Part shown: positions 5,877 through 6,935 of the stretch, piece by piece
Layout: each line of letters opens with the position of its first letter
How positions within the stretch are numbered: the stretch's first letter is position 1
Origin: Candidatus Gastranaerophilales bacterium
GTDB lineage: Bacteria; Cyanobacteriota; Vampirovibrionia; Gastranaerophilales; Gastranaerophilaceae
DNA length: 6,935 bases
Direction: 5' to 3'
NCBI GenBank assembly: GCA_900772035.1
Contig: CAAGQE010000109.1
Coordinates: forward strand, 1 to 6,935
The notes under the pieces: model-generated
What the model saw: only the letters and a program-made list of their open reading frames with translations
What the model was told of the DNA's origin: nothing
Databases searched by the model: none
Position numbers and translations under genes: made by a program

Positions 5877-6935
5877 ATGGCACGTGAAAAATATGAACGT
5901 ACGAAACCGCACGTTAACATTGGTACCGTAGGACACGTTGACCACGGTAAAACTACATTGACCGCTGCAATTACAGCTGTATTGGCTGCTGCAGGTCAAG
6001 CACAAGCTAAGAAATTTGATGAAATCGACGCTGCTCCGGAAGAAAAAGCAAGAGGTATTACCATCTCAACTGCGCACGTTGAATACGAAACAGAAAAAAG
6101 ACACTATGCGCACGTTGACTGCCCCGGCCACGCTGACTATGTTAAAAACATGATCACAGGTGCTGCACAAATGGACGGTGGTATCCTCGTTATCGCTGCA
6201 ACAGATGGTCCGATGCCTCAAACAAGAGAACACATCTTGTTGGCTCGCCAAGTTGGTGTTCCCAGACTCGTAGTGTTCTTGAACAAATGCGATATGGTTG
6301 ATGACGAAGAACTTCTCGACCTCGTTGAAATGGAAGCTAGAGAATTGCTTACACAATATGAATTCGATGGCGACAACATTCCGTTCATTAGAGGTTCAGC
6401 TTTGAAAGCATTAGAAGCAGTACAAGCAAACCCCTCAATCAAGAGAGGCGAAGACAAATGGGTTGACAAAATTTGGGAATTGATGGATGCAATCGATGAA
6501 TACATCCCGACTCCTGAACGTGATGTTGACCAACCGTTCCTTATGCCGATTGAAGACATCTTCTCAATCACAGGTCGTGGTACAGTTGCTACAGGCCGTG
6601 TTGAAAGAGGACGTGTTAAAGTTGGTCAAGAAGTTGAACTCGTTGGCTTCGGCGAAACTAAGAAAACAACAGTTACCGGCGTTGAAATGTTCAGAAAAAT
6701 GTTAGACGAAGGTATGGCTGGTGATAACATCGGTGCATTGCTTAGAGGTATCGATAAGACAGACATCCAAAGAGGTCAAGTATTGGCTGCTCCCGGATCA
6801 ATCCACCCGCATACAAAATTCACAGCTAACGTTTACGTTTTGACAAAAGATGAAGGCGGACGTCACACTCCTTTCTTCCCCGGCTACAGACCTCAGTTCT
6901 ACATCAGAACAACTGACGTTACCGGAACTATCCAA
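5877..6935 (+). CDS. tuf: Translation elongation factor Tu, 3'-truncated by window edge
   Basis: GTPase that delivers aminoacyl-tRNA to the ribosomal A site. 353 codons are visible with no stop; the family has about 395-400, so only the last 40-odd residues of domain 3 are missing. GTPase motifs are all present: P-loop GHVDHGKT (19-26), switch I RGITI (59-63, Mg-binding T62), switch II DCPGH (81-85, catalytic H85), NKCD (136-139) and GSAL (173-176). Domain 2 follows with [30 protein letters not shown] is shared with many phyla, including cyanobacteria. Codon use leans to GTT, GCT, GGT and CGT more than the nuo genes do, as expected for very high expression. Start chosen from AAGGAG at 5862-5867 and the conserved MA-x-EK-(F/Y)-ER N-terminus. 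It lies directly behind three tRNA genes and is probably co-transcribed with them. Confidence 0.98.
   Translation, partial: MAREKYERTKPHVNIGTVGHVDHGKTTLTAAITAVLAAAGQAQAKKFDEIDAAPEEKARGITISTAHVEYETEKRHYAHVDCPGHADYVKNMITGAAQMDGGILVIAATDGPMPQTREHILLARQVGVPRLVVFLNKCDMVDDEELLDLVEMEARELLTQYEFDGDNIPFIRGSALKALEAVQANPSIKRGEDKWVDKIWELMDAIDEYIPTPERDVDQPFLMPIEDIFSITGRGTVATGRVERGRVKVGQEVELVGFGETKKTTVTGVEMFRKMLDEGMAGDNIGALLRGIDKTDIQRGQVLAAPGSIHPHTKFTANVYVLTKDEGGRHTPFFPGYRPQFYIRTTDVTGTIQ

Noticed and set aside
6218..6571. 117-residue minus-strand frame opposite tuf, with a Ser-rich run
   Set aside because: The Ser run is the reverse reading of Glu/Leu/Val codons of EF-Tu. Such antisense frames are common in highly biased genes.
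1..6935. CRISPR arrays, insertion sequences, attachment sites or defence genes
   Set aside because: No repeated spacer-sized units, terminal inverted repeats, transposase or integrase reading frames are visible. The tRNA genes are intact, with no duplicated 3' ends.

Overview
The window looks like ordinary chromosome from a low-G+C (about 40 % by eye), probably didermic bacterium. It carries the 3' end of a complex I operon, an MEP-pathway isoprenoid gene, two small enzymes or housekeeping proteins, and a tRNA cluster leading into the EF-Tu gene. The complex I subunits share local wording with cyanobacterial NdhD and NdhB: a PV-x-ML stretch before transmembrane helix 8 and GS-hydrophobic-F in helix 6 of NuoM, and the TGxDxIxDYxGL loop of NuoN. 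A lineage related to cyanobacteria, such as a non-photosynthetic Vampirovibrionia/Melainabacteria member, is therefore a reasonable but unproven guess.

Layout. Positions 2-1240 (+) are nuoM, cut by the left edge, and 1242-2684 (+) are complete nuoN one base later. A hairpin at 2711-2738 appears to end this operon and, from the other side, the minus-strand gene at 2755-3063, a 102-residue exported protein I cannot name. Upstream of that gene on the same strand is ispG (3131-4183). ispG is divergent from a YfcE-type metallophosphoesterase (4240-4989), with 56 bp between them. A second bidirectional hairpin (5014-5041) separates the phosphoesterase from thioredoxin (5051-5374, minus). A strong sigma70-type promoter (5485-5513) then drives tRNA-Thr(TGT), tRNA-Tyr(GTA) and tRNA-Thr(GGT), followed by tuf (5877 to the right edge, partial).

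Function. NuoM and NuoN are antiporter-like membrane subunits of NADH dehydrogenase. IspG makes HMBPP for isoprenoids, which may include the quinone tail used by complex I, though that link is general knowledge rather than shown here. The tRNA-tuf block serves translation and resembles the thrU-tyrU-glyT-thrT-tufB arrangement of E. coli, without the tRNA-Gly.

The most unusual signal is in the complex I subunits. NuoM lacks most of the charged and histidine residues of the canonical proton path (equivalents of E. coli E144, K265, H322, H348 and E407). NuoN is largely intact but lacks the same central lysine of helix 8 (K247 equivalent) plus H224. I see no CRISPR array, insertion sequence, phage gene or clear accessory system.
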